Assembly (NCBI GenBank): GCA_964390645.1
Contig: CAYMLL010000168.1
Coordinates: 1 to 16,466 of the forward strand
Length of the DNA stretch: 16,466 nt
Direction of reading: 5' to 3'
Source: CAYMLL01 sp964390645
Lineage (GTDB): Bacteria > Planctomycetota > UBA8108
Shown: positions 6,897-14,694 of the stretch, one piece after another
Position numbering within the stretch: position 1 is the stretch's first letter
Layout of the letters: each line of letters starts with the position of its first letter
Position numbers and translations under genes: made by a program
The notes under the pieces: generated by a model
Seen by the model: only the letters and a program-made list of their open reading frames with translations
What the model was told of the DNA's origin: nothing
The model's database searches: none

Positions 6897-8231
6897 ATGA
6901 ATCGAACGAATCGACTCGCGGTCGTGCCGGGCCTCTCGAGCGTTCTACTGGCGGCGACCGTGTTAGCGACCGTGTTAGCGACCGTGCTCGCGACCGGGGC
7001 CACTTCCGGAGTTGCGGAGGGCGCCGCGGGCGCTGCGTCTGCACGCGATCCTTCCGACGAGTCGCCACAGCAGGCCTTCGAGCTGAAGAACGGTGATCGC
7101 GTCGTCTTCCTCGGCAACGCGCTGCTGGAGCGCACGCTCGCGACCGCGTACATCGAGACGGCGATGACGCAGGCCTATCCGGGCCGGGACGTGACGTTCC
7201 GGAACCTCGCCTGGAGCGGCGACAACGTATTCGGTCACGCTCGTGTCGGCTTCGACAATCCCGGCTCCGGCTTCGGGCGTATCGAGAAGCGGTTGACCGA
7301 GGCGAAGCCGACCGTCGTCGTACTCGGCTACGGCATGAATGCGTCGTTCGCCGGCGCCGCCGGGCTCGAGAGCTACCTTGGCGGACTCGACAGGCTCCTG
7401 GCGCTGATCGATCGGCTCGGCGCGCGCGTCGTCTTGCTCGGGCCGCTTCGACACGAGAACCTGGGGGCGCCGTTGCCGGACCCTGCGGCGCACAATCGGC
7501 AGCTCGAGCTCTACATCGAGGCGACCAGGAAGGTCGCCAGAAAGCGTGGCGCGGTCTTCGTGGATCTATACCGCCTCCTCGGCGATGGAACCGTGAGCGA
7601 CGCGGGGATGCCGTACACCGACAACGGCATCCACCTGACCGACTACGGTTACTGGACGCTCTCGGGCGTGATCTCCCGGAGCCTGGGGCTGACGCCGCCG
7701 CGCTGGTCGCTCGACATCGACGTCGCGAAGCGCAGCGTCGAGGCGCAGGGCGCCAGGTGCGACAAGGTGCAGATCGCGAGGAGCTCGGCACGCGTGGAGG
7801 TCACCGACCTCGCGCTGCCGCCACCGCCGCCGCCCGAGGCGAGTTCCGCGAGCCGGCGGGACGAGTCCCGCCGGACTCTTCGCGTTCGCGGGCTCTCCGC
7901 GGGCAGCTACGTCATCGAGGCGGGGGACCGCACCGTCGCGAAGGCCTCGGCTGCGGACCTCGCGCGCGGCATCTCGATCACCGACGGACCGGAGACCCGG
8001 CAGGTCGAGCGACTGCGGGGCACGATCGCGCGCAAGAACTTCCTCTTCTTCCATCGCTGGCGTCCGCAGAACAACACCTACCTCTTCCTCTTCCGCAAGC
8101 ACGAACAGGGGGACCTGGCGGGCGAGGTCGATGAGTTCGTACCGCTGATCGAGCACCAGGAGCGGATCATCGCCGAGCTTTGCACGCCGGTCACCCGGAC
8201 CTACATCGTGCGACGGGAGGAGGCCAGGTGA
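6897..8231 (+). CDS. Exported SGNH/GDSL-fold protein lacking the catalytic Ser and Asp
   Basis: The product has 444 residues from ATG 6897, with a good Shine-Dalgarno (ggagacgagg). A signal peptide with a repeated ATVL segment (residues 20-31) precedes an SGNH-hydrolase fold at about 60-262. Block I reads FLGNALLER (73-79), where esterases have GDS; Ala75 takes the nucleophile position. Block II is AWSGDN, block III GYGMNASF (Asn148), block V DNGIHLTDYG with His246, but Asn243 replaces Asp three residues before it. Related planctomycete proteins, as I remember them, share GNT/GNA and NGIH, so this is a family trait rather than local decay. The C-terminal half (RGTIARKNFLFFHRWRPQNN) is not recognised. 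Its stop codon overlaps the next start by one base (TGATG), implying translational coupling to the PVC dehydrogenase. A binding or non-hydrolytic role for a sugar or carbohydrate ester is possible. Confidence 0.85.
   Translation: MNRTNRLAVVPGLSSVLLAATVLATVLATVLATGATSGVAEGAAGAASARDPSDESPQQAFELKNGDRVVFLGNALLERTLATAYIETAMTQAYPGRDVTFRNLAWSGDNVFGHARVGFDNPGSGFGRIEKRLTEAKPTVVVLGYGMNASFAGAAGLESYLGGLDRLLALIDRLGARVVLLGPLRHENLGAPLPDPAAHNRQLELYIEATRKVARKRGAVFVDLYRLLGDGTVSDAGMPYTDNGIHLTDYGYWTLSGVISRSLGLTPPRWSLDIDVAKRSVEAQGARCDKVQIARSSARVEVTDLALPPPPPPEASSASRRDESRRTLRVRGLSAGSYVIEAGDRTVAKASAADLARGISITDGPETRQVERLRGTIARKNFLFFHRWRPQNNTYLFLFRKHEQGDLAGEVDEFVPLIEHQERIIAELCTPVTRTYIVRREEAR
6954..6992 (+). repeat. 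12-bp tandem repeat inside the SGNH signal peptide
   Basis: The unit gcgaccgtgtta occurs exactly twice (6954-6965, 6966-6977), then once with a changed last codon (gcgaccgtgctc, 6978-6989). It encodes ATVL three times in the hydrophobic core. The two TTA leucine codons are unusual for this GC-rich sequence. Confidence 0.85.
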
Positions 8232-11200
8232 TGTTGGCAGGAGAAACGACGCGACAGCCGAAACGGTACACGACCATGCTCGCCACCGGCCAGACGCGCC
8301 TGCAGACCTCGGGTGGAGCCGCGGTCATCGGCATCGCCGCCCTCGTCGTTCTGGCTTCCACGATGATGGTGCGCGCGCAGCGCGGCCTGAAGAACATCCC
8401 GAAGCCGGACGTCGAGAAGGAGCTGGCGGCGTTCCGGGTGGCCGAGGGGTTCGAGATCAACCTCTTCGCCGCTGACCCCATGATCAACAAGCCGACCGAG
8501 ATCAACTTCGACGCCGCGGGAAGGCTATGGGTGGCGTCGTCGTCCCTGTACCCGCATATCAAGCCCGGTGAGGTGCCGGAGGATCGCGTCATCGTGCTCG
8601 AGGACGAGGACGGCGACGGCCGCGCGGACAGGTCGACGGTCTTCGCCGACGGGCTCCTCATGCCGACCGGCGTCGAGCCCGGCGATGGAGGTGCCTACGT
8701 CGCGAACTCCACCGAGCTGCTCCACCTCGCGGACACCGACGGCGACGGCAAGGCCGACAGGCGCCGCGTCATGCTCTCCGGCTTCGGCACCGAGGACACG
8801 CACCACATCCTCCACGCCTTTCGCTGGGGACACGACGGCTTCCTTTACTTCAATCAGTCGATCTACATCCACAGTCACGTCGAGACTCCACACGGCGTGC
8901 GGCGGCTGAACGCGGGCGGTGTCTGGCAGTTTCGACCCGACACGCTCGAGCTCGGGGTCTTCGTCTACGGCATGGTCAACGGCTGGGGGCACGCTTTCGA
9001 CTACTGGGGCCAGCACTTCGGGACCGACGGCGCCTACGGCGAGGGAGTGCTCTACTTCCTTCCCGGCGCGTCCTTCGTCACGGCGAAGACGGAGGCGCCG
9101 ATTCTCCGCGGGCTGAACCGCGGCCAGCCGAAGTACTGCTCGAACGAGATCGTCGACGGGCGCCATCTGCCCGACGGCTGGCAGGGGAGCTTCATCACCA
9201 ACGACTTCCGCGCACACCGCGTCGTGCGCTTCGTGATCTCGGACGACGGCTCCGGGTACTCGGCGAAGCGCATGCCCGACGTGCTGCGTTCGAGTCACAT
9301 CGCGTTCCGGCCCATCGACGTCAAGATCGGCCCCGACGGCGCGATCTACATCGCCGACTGGTACAACCCGATCATCCAGCACGGCGAGGTCAGCTTCCGG
9401 GATCCGCGGCGCAACCACGTCAATGGGCGCATCTGGCGGCTGACGGCGAAGGGTCGCCCTCTCGTCGAGCGGCCAGAGCTCGTCGGCGCGAAGGTGGAGA
9501 CGCTCCTCGATCATCTGAGGGCGCCGGAGAAGTGGACGCGACACTTCGCGAAGCGTGTTCTTCAGGAGCGTCCGGTCAACGAGGTGATCCCCGCGCTCGA
9601 CCGCTGGGTCATCGGGCTCGATCCGAACGATGCGAGCCACGAGCACCATCTCCTCGAGGCTCTCTGGGTGCGTCAGTGCCTGCGTCAACCGAGCTCCGAG
9701 CACCTGACGCGGCTGCTGCGGTCGAGCGAGCCGCGCGTTCGGGCCGCTGCCGTGCGCGTCGTGAGCCACTGGTTGCACGCCTTGCCCGATCACCTCGCGC
9801 TGCTTGCTGCGATGGTGGCCGACGATTTCGCGAGAGTTCGTCTCGAGGCGGTGCGCGCGCTTGCGAGGGTGAAGGATCCACGCGCCGTCGAGCTTGCCGT
9901 CAGCGTGCTCGAGCGGCCGATGGACCGGTTCCTCGACTACGCGCTCGCCGGCACGGTTCGCGAGCTGCGGGGCATCTGGCTGCCGGCGCTGCAGGACGGC
10001 AGCGTCGATTTCGGGGGCGACAGTCGACATCTCGAGTACGCCCTGCGGGCCGCGGGGTCGCCGGACGTCGTCGGGCCGATCGTCGAGCTCGTACGCAAGG
10101 GAGACGTTCCGCAGCCGCGCCGCGCAGCGCTCCTGCGTGTGGTCGCGGCGGTCGGAAGTGTTGATCAGATGGAGTTCGCGATCGACGAGGCGCTCGCCTT
10201 GCGGGAGTCGCTCGCCGTCGACGTGCTGTCGGCCGTCGCCGGGTCCTGCGCCGCTCGCGGCATCGCCGCGCCGAGGAACCACCCGAGAGTCGTCGCGCTG
10301 ATCGGGTCGAGCAGCCCTGCGCTGGAGTCGCTCGCCATGCAGCTCGTCGGCATCTGGAAGGTGGAGGCCGCGCGGGGAGCGCTCCTGAGGCGAGCCACCG
10401 CGAGGGACGTCGATGCGGTCTCGCGTCGAGCGGCCCTCGAGGCGATCCGCGGGATCGGTGGGGAGTCAGGGCGCGAGCTCCTCGCCCGTCTGGTGGCCAC
10501 CGGGTCGCGCGATACGGCGCTGTGGGCGGACGCGGTCGCGTCGCTGTCGAAGCTCGACCCGGGCGCCGCGGCCGGACCGGCCGTCGAGATCCTCGGTCGC
10601 AAGCCGGGGGGCGGCTCCCCGGGGCGCGTGGTACGCGCGTTCGTGCGTCGCCGGGGGGCGCCGAAGGTGCTGGCGAGCGCACTCGATGGCCAGAAGATCG
10701 ATCGCGATGCGGCGCGCATCGCGCTGCGGGAGGCGAGGACGACCGCGGCGGTCAGCGAGGAGCTCGTCGCTGCGCTCCGCAAGGCAGGGGGGCTCGATGC
10801 GGACGACGCTGACCACTCGCGCGACAAGCTTCTCGCCATGCTCTCGGGAGACAAGCCGGTCGGTGATCCGCGACGTGGCGAGACGCTCTTCCGCCGTGCG
10901 GATCTGCGCTGCGTCAACTGCCACGCGATCGGGGGGGCAGGGGGACGCGTCGGCCCGGATCTCTCCAGCATCGGCGCGAGCGCGCCTCTCGACTACATCG
11001 TCGACTCTCTCCTCGAGCCGAACAAGGCGGTCAAGGAGGGCTTCCACAGCGTCGCCGTCGTCACGAACCGCGGCGACGTGCTGGCGGGCATCAAGGTGAG
11101 CGAGACCAAGGAGACAATCGTCCTTCACGATGCGGACGACCGTGACGTGACGATTGCGAAGTCCGTGATCGCCGCAGAGTCCGCGGGGACATCGCTGATG

Positions 11201-11737
11201 CCGTCGGGCCTTCTCGATTCCCTCACCGAGGCGGAGGCGGTCGACCTCCTGCGGTTCCTCGGCGAGCTCGGCCGCGCTCCCGGGTTCTCGGTCGGTCGGC
11301 GTCGGTTCGCTCGCACGTGGTCGGTGGCGCGCGACGTCCACGATCGTCTGCGCGGCCTGTCGATCGAGGAGCAGGCCAGATCGGTCCACGGAAGCCGTGA
11401 CGAGAGCTTCCGGCGGGCGTACGGAACGGTCGGTGGTGGTCTCCCGGCCCGAGAGCTGGGAGCGGACTCGGGGGCGGATTTCGCGTTCTTGCGCACGGAG
11501 CTCGACGTCTCGACGCCTGGCCGTGTCGCGTTCGGGATCGAGGATGGGAGCGGTCTACTTCTCTGGGTTGACGGCGAGCCGTCGACGGTCGGCGCTCGGG
11601 TCGAGATCGAGCTGGCGCGCGGGGTTCACCAGGTGCTGCTGCGCGTTGACTCGAGGCGTCGCCGGGCAGAGGTCCGCGTCGAGCTGCTCGACGTCGAGGG
11701 CTCCGGTGCGCGTGCGCGTTTTGTCAGCGGCCCGTGA
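8231..11737 (+). CDS. PVC-type secreted dehydrogenase with HEAT repeats and a c-type cytochrome domain
   Basis: The product has 1168 residues. ATG 8231 overlaps the previous stop and follows gggaggagg by 8 bases, so it is preferred to upstream starts. An export signal (hydrophobic core about 31-47, then VRAQ) leads to a beta-propeller dehydrogenase-like domain (68-405) with two DxDGDGxAD calcium loops (EDEDGDGRAD, DTDGDGKAD). HEAT-like helical repeats occupy about 420-850. The cytochrome domain (about 877-1013) has the haem motif CVNCH (894-898) and SLMPSG with the probable axial Met990. The C-terminal 150 residues resemble a PA14-like beta domain (LLWVDGEPSTV). This architecture is an expanded family in planctomycetes, thought to oxidise sugars or sugar-derived compounds in the periplasm; the substrate here is unknown. 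It is coupled to the SGNH-like protein upstream and convergent with the Lol-type permease. Confidence 0.92.
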   Translation: MLAGETTRQPKRYTTMLATGQTRLQTSGGAAVIGIAALVVLASTMMVRAQRGLKNIPKPDVEKELAAFRVAEGFEINLFAADPMINKPTEINFDAAGRLWVASSSLYPHIKPGEVPEDRVIVLEDEDGDGRADRSTVFADGLLMPTGVEPGDGGAYVANSTELLHLADTDGDGKADRRRVMLSGFGTEDTHHILHAFRWGHDGFLYFNQSIYIHSHVETPHGVRRLNAGGVWQFRPDTLELGVFVYGMVNGWGHAFDYWGQHFGTDGAYGEGVLYFLPGASFVTAKTEAPILRGLNRGQPKYCSNEIVDGRHLPDGWQGSFITNDFRAHRVVRFVISDDGSGYSAKRMPDVLRSSHIAFRPIDVKIGPDGAIYIADWYNPIIQHGEVSFRDPRRNHVNGRIWRLTAKGRPLVERPELVGAKVETLLDHLRAPEKWTRHFAKRVLQERPVNEVIPALDRWVIGLDPNDASHEHHLLEALWVRQCLRQPSSEHLTRLLRSSEPRVRAAAVRVVSHWLHALPDHLALLAAMVADDFARVRLEAVRALARVKDPRAVELAVSVLERPMDRFLDYALAGTVRELRGIWLPALQDGSVDFGGDSRHLEYALRAAGSPDVVGPIVELVRKGDVPQPRRAALLRVVAAVGSVDQMEFAIDEALALRESLAVDVLSAVAGSCAARGIAAPRNHPRVVALIGSSSPALESLAMQLVGIWKVEAARGALLRRATARDVDAVSRRAALEAIRGIGGESGRELLARLVATGSRDTALWADAVASLSKLDPGAAAGPAVEILGRKPGGGSPGRVVRAFVRRRGAPKVLASALDGQKIDRDAARIALREARTTAAVSEELVAALRKAGGLDADDADHSRDKLLAMLSGDKPVGDPRRGETLFRRADLRCVNCHAIGGAGGRVGPDLSSIGASAPLDYIVDSLLEPNKAVKEGFHSVAVVTNRGDVLAGIKVSETKETIVLHDADDRDVTIAKSVIAAESAGTSLMPSGLLDSLTEAEAVDLLRFLGELGRAPGFSVGRRRFARTWSVARDVHDRLRGLSIEEQARSVHGSRDESFRRAYGTVGGGLPARELGADSGADFAFLRTELDVSTPGRVAFGIEDGSGLLLWVDGEPSTVGARVEIELARGVHQVLLRVDSRRRRAEVRVELLDVEGSGARARFVSGP

Positions 11738-11778
11738 TGGCGCCTTTCCCGTCGAGAGCCGCAGCTTGACGTTACGCG

Positions 11779-13188
11779 TTACCCTTGTCGCAGACCTTCC
11801 GTCGGGTTCTTTCGAGCGGCCCGGACCGCCGGCAGCACGCTCGCCATGAGGCTGGCGAGGATCGTCGTGACGATGATGAAGGTCAGATCCTCGACGCGGA
11901 ACTTCACGGGGATGTGATCGAGGTAGTAGACGTCCTGCGGGAAAATCTCCAGACCCGTCAACAGCTTCACCCAGCGCAGGACCGGGTTGAGACAGAAGCC
12001 GATCGCCACGCCGTAGATCGTTCCGAGGAGCATGCCGAGGAGGCAGAGACTTGCTCCGATGGAGAAGTAGATCATCGCGATACCTCTGGCCGTTGCACCG
12101 AGAGACTGCATGACCCCGATGTCGCGCGCCTTCTCGACGACTTGCACGGTGAGGATGATGAAGATCATGAAGCCTGCGAAGAGGATGACCGCGCCGAGGA
12201 TGAGGCTGACGATCACCTTCTCGACCTTGACCGCATCGAGCAGCGGAGCGCGCTTCTCGCGCCAGGTCTCGGCCTTGACGAAGAGGACCTTGTTCTCGGC
12301 CAGTCGAGCCTCGACCGCCTCGCGCAGGTTGACGAGGGCTTCCGGAGTCTGGTGGTCCTCATCCACTTGAACACGGATTCCCGAGACGCCGAGATGACCC
12401 TCGCTGTCACGCAGCTGCAGGAAGCTCTCGGCGTCCTCCATGCGCAGGATCATCCCCTTCGCATCGATCTCGTAGAGCCCGGTCTTGAAGAAGCCGACGA
12501 CCAGGAACGACTCCTCGAGCGGCTCGCGGACATCGGGCGAGAAGGACGTGAGGCGGACCGGACGCCCGGGCAAGATTCTCTCCTTGCGGAAGAACTCCAC
12601 ACCGACGACGATCGGCCGCAACGAGAAGTCGGGTTCTCGCACTCCGAACTCGCGCCACGGCTTCCAGAGCCCGTCGTGCATCCACTCATCGGAGAATAGG
12701 CCATCGATGTCGCGTGGCTGTGTCGCGAGCAACTCCTCGACGAGGGCGCGCGCCGGGGCGCTCATGCGTTCGGTGCCGAGACGCTCCGGCAGCGCCCGCA
12801 GGTAGGACGCGAACTCCCCGCTCGAGAACTCGTTCTCGAAGTCCAGAGCGATCAGGTACTGGTCGACCGCGTCCTGGCTGAAGCCGCCCGGCCCGACGGG
12901 ACTGCGAAGCGCGAAGGTCTCGACGACCGGAGCCGTTCCGGAGACTCCCGGGATCGTGCGCAGCAGCTTCTCGACCTCGCCGGGGTTTCTCAGACCGAGA
13001 AAGATGTCGCTCTCGACCTTGATGTCGCTCGTGGAGCCGCGAATGCGCTCCTCGAGCCCGGTACGGAAACCCTCCATGATCGAGACGATCACGATGAGAA
13101 CCGTGACGCTGATGGTCACCGCCACGAGAGCGACGACGGTGATCAGCCGCGAGACGAAGTACTTGTAGGCGATGAACCAGCGATACAT
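11779..13188 (-). CDS. LolC/LolE-type lipoprotein-releasing ABC permease
   Basis: The product has 469 residues from ATG 13188. It has the LolC/E plan: a cytoplasmic start and TM1 (MYRWFIAYKYFVSR, then a hydrophobic stretch to about 37), a large periplasmic domain (about 42-322) and three TM helices (about 324-350, 368-400, 433-456). The ATPase-coupling loop is DIGVMQSLGAT (356-366) and the tail is VRAARKNPTEGLRQ. Such permeases work with the ATPase LolD to free lipoproteins from the inner membrane. Usual length is about 400-415 residues; the excess lies in the periplasmic domain (about 118-192, rich in Trp, Phe and acidic residues). No LolD or second permease gene is adjacent, so the partner must be elsewhere or this is a related MacB-like exporter. 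No Shine-Dalgarno is seen. It diverges from the HEAT-repeat gene. Confidence 0.88.
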   Translation of the reverse strand: MYRWFIAYKYFVSRLITVVALVAVTISVTVLIVIVSIMEGFRTGLEERIRGSTSDIKVESDIFLGLRNPGEVEKLLRTIPGVSGTAPVVETFALRSPVGPGGFSQDAVDQYLIALDFENEFSSGEFASYLRALPERLGTERMSAPARALVEELLATQPRDIDGLFSDEWMHDGLWKPWREFGVREPDFSLRPIVVGVEFFRKERILPGRPVRLTSFSPDVREPLEESFLVVGFFKTGLYEIDAKGMILRMEDAESFLQLRDSEGHLGVSGIRVQVDEDHQTPEALVNLREAVEARLAENKVLFVKAETWREKRAPLLDAVKVEKVIVSLILGAVILFAGFMIFIILTVQVVEKARDIGVMQSLGATARGIAMIYFSIGASLCLLGMLLGTIYGVAIGFCLNPVLRWVKLLTGLEIFPQDVYYLDHIPVKFRVEDLTFIIVTTILASLMASVLPAVRAARKNPTEGLRQG

Positions 13189-13203
13189 GACGCTTGCGAC
13201 GGG

Positions 13204-13231
13204 ATTCTATCCTCGAGTCTTTTTTATTGAA
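13204..13231 (-). promoter_or_regulatory. Putative promoter of the Lol-type permease
   Basis: On the minus strand, TTCAAT (13231-13226), a 16-bp spacer and TAGAAT (13209-13204) precede ATG 13188 by 15 bp, giving a leader of about eight bases. The -10 matches consensus at five of six positions, the -35 weakly. Its -35 overlaps that of the divergent promoter. Confidence 0.45.
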
Positions 13232-13254
13232 CCCCAAAGCCGTCGCCGTACGAT
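13227..13254 (+). promoter_or_regulatory. Putative sigma70-type promoter of the HEAT-repeat gene
   Basis: TTGAAC (13227-13232), a 16-bp spacer and TACGAT (13249-13254) lie in a locally AT-rich patch after a T7 run. This would place the start of transcription near 13261, about 66 bases before ATG 13327. Confidence 0.5.
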
Positions 13255-13326
13255 AGCTTTCCCTTTCAGCGGGCCCTGGCGGGGCCAGTGTCCGTGACGA
13301 GTGCAGACGAGCGCAGAAGAGCTCAG

Positions 13327-14655
13327 ATGAGCGCAGACTCCGTGTCCGTCCAACCTGACTCTCTGCCGCCGGACTCTTCCGGCGTGGCGGAGCCCTCGGA
13401 TGCTGTCCCGGACGAGGCGCCGCCGTCGTTCGAGACGCTCGAGGAGATCTACCTCGATCTTCCGTATATCCCGGAGTTCCTCGTCGAGGACGTGCAGTTC
13501 TGGTTCGTACCGACGTTCGCCGCGGCGAAGGCCGTCTACCACGAGCTGATCGACGAGTCGGCGAAGGACTGGACCGCGTACTACACGAAGAAGGGGTGGA
13601 GCTTTATCCACGAGACCGGCGAGCGCGAGGGGCCGTATCGCGTTCGCGACGGTGGCACGCACCTGGATGTGCTGCAGCCCGGCAAGATCTTCGCGCCGAA
13701 GCCCCGCGTGCGTTTGCGGAAGGACGGCCCGCCGATTCCACTGCCGAGTCTCGAGAAGCACCGGCCGATCAACGAATGGAAACCGAACTACGTCAAGGCT
13801 CTCAATTTCATCAAGAAATACGACTGGCCGCACGCGATTCCGCGTCGCGTGACCCTCTCGATATGGGAGATCGAGGAGTGTGGACAGGTGGCGGGGAGCA
13901 CGTCGTGGATCAACGCGGAGCGCGTTCTGCTCGCGAGCGACTCGGCGGAGGTCCGGGAGACGCTCTCGGACGTGTTCTTCCACCGGCCGGAGGACTACGA
14001 GCTGGGCTCGCAGGTCTATCTGCGCGTGCTCGGGAAGCTCGGCCAGGAGGGCTTCGAGAAGCTGACCGATCAGGCGACGCACCCGATCACCCGCAAGCGG
14101 GGGCACGTCGCTCGCGCTCTTGGTGATCTACGCGACGAGCGCGGCGTCCGCACGCTGCTCCTGCTGATTGACGACGAGGACTTCGGCGTGCGCGATCAGG
14201 CGCTCAAGGCGCTCGTGCGCGTCGGAGTGGACGCGTCGAGCGATCCGCAGGGCAAGGTCGCGGCTTTTCTCGAGTCCGACGAGGCGTCGCATCAGGTGTG
14301 GGCCAGCGCCGCGTTGTTGCAGGGCGGCGACGAGAGCCGCCGCAAGTTTCTCGTGCAGCTCGTGAAGGAGGATCCGCGGCCACTGAGCGAGCTCGGCGAG
14401 CTCGGGCAGATCATCCGCGATCTCGAGCTCATCGATACGGTCCCTTTCCTCATCAAGCGCCTGAAGTCGGGCTCCGAGGACGTCGTCATCGACGCGGCCG
14501 AGATCCTGGCGCAAATCACCGGGCTCGAGCTCGATTACTCGATGATCGACGATCCGGTCCAGAAGAGGACGATTGTGAAGGCTCTGGAGCGGTGGTGGGG
14601 GGACCGTAAGCGCGAGCGCCGCGATGACAGGAACCGGGACGATCACGGCGTCTGA
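13327..14655 (+). CDS. HEAT-repeat protein of unknown function
   Basis: The product has 442 residues from ATG 13327, which has gaagag five bases upstream. GTG 13288 is an alternative adding 13 residues but lacks a clear ribosome site. There is no signal peptide or TM segment, so it is probably cytoplasmic. After an acidic, Pro/Ser-rich leader (1-40) comes an unrecognised region rich in aromatic residues (about 45-200: DLPYIPEFLVEDVQFWFVP, WTAYYTKKGWSF, KYDWPHAIPRR). HEAT/armadillo-like helical repeats fill about 225-425 (GHVARALGDLRDERGVRTLL, DQALKALVRVGV, VIDAAEILAQITG). The tail is very basic and acidic (RKRERRDDRNRDDH). HEAT arrays usually bind proteins; the partner is unknown. It is convergent with tsf, and three tandem stop codons follow. 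Confidence 0.85.
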   Translation: MSADSVSVQPDSLPPDSSGVAEPSDAVPDEAPPSFETLEEIYLDLPYIPEFLVEDVQFWFVPTFAAAKAVYHELIDESAKDWTAYYTKKGWSFIHETGEREGPYRVRDGGTHLDVLQPGKIFAPKPRVRLRKDGPPIPLPSLEKHRPINEWKPNYVKALNFIKKYDWPHAIPRRVTLSIWEIEECGQVAGSTSWINAERVLLASDSAEVRETLSDVFFHRPEDYELGSQVYLRVLGKLGQEGFEKLTDQATHPITRKRGHVARALGDLRDERGVRTLLLLIDDEDFGVRDQALKALVRVGVDASSDPQGKVAAFLESDEASHQVWASAALLQGGDESRRKFLVQLVKEDPRPLSELGELGQIIRDLELIDTVPFLIKRLKSGSEDVVIDAAEILAQITGLELDYSMIDDPVQKRTIVKALERWWGDRKRERRDDRNRDDHGV

Positions 14656-14685
14656 GGACGGGTCTGAGGACGGGTCTGAGGACGG
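14650..14685 (+). repeat. Three exact 12-bp tandem repeats over the HEAT-gene stop codon
   Basis: The unit gtctgaggacgg is repeated exactly three times (14650-14661, 14662-14673, 14674-14685). Each carries TGA in frame with the HEAT gene, so two back-up stop codons follow the real one. The 40-bp convergent spacer before tsf contains little else and no T-tract terminator. Confidence 0.92.
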
Positions 14686-14694
14686 GCGTGGCGG

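Noticed and set aside
8525..10282. 585-residue minus-strand open frame
   Set aside because: It lies antisense to the PVC dehydrogenase propeller and HEAT region and has no recognisable domain; long shadows are expected at this GC content.
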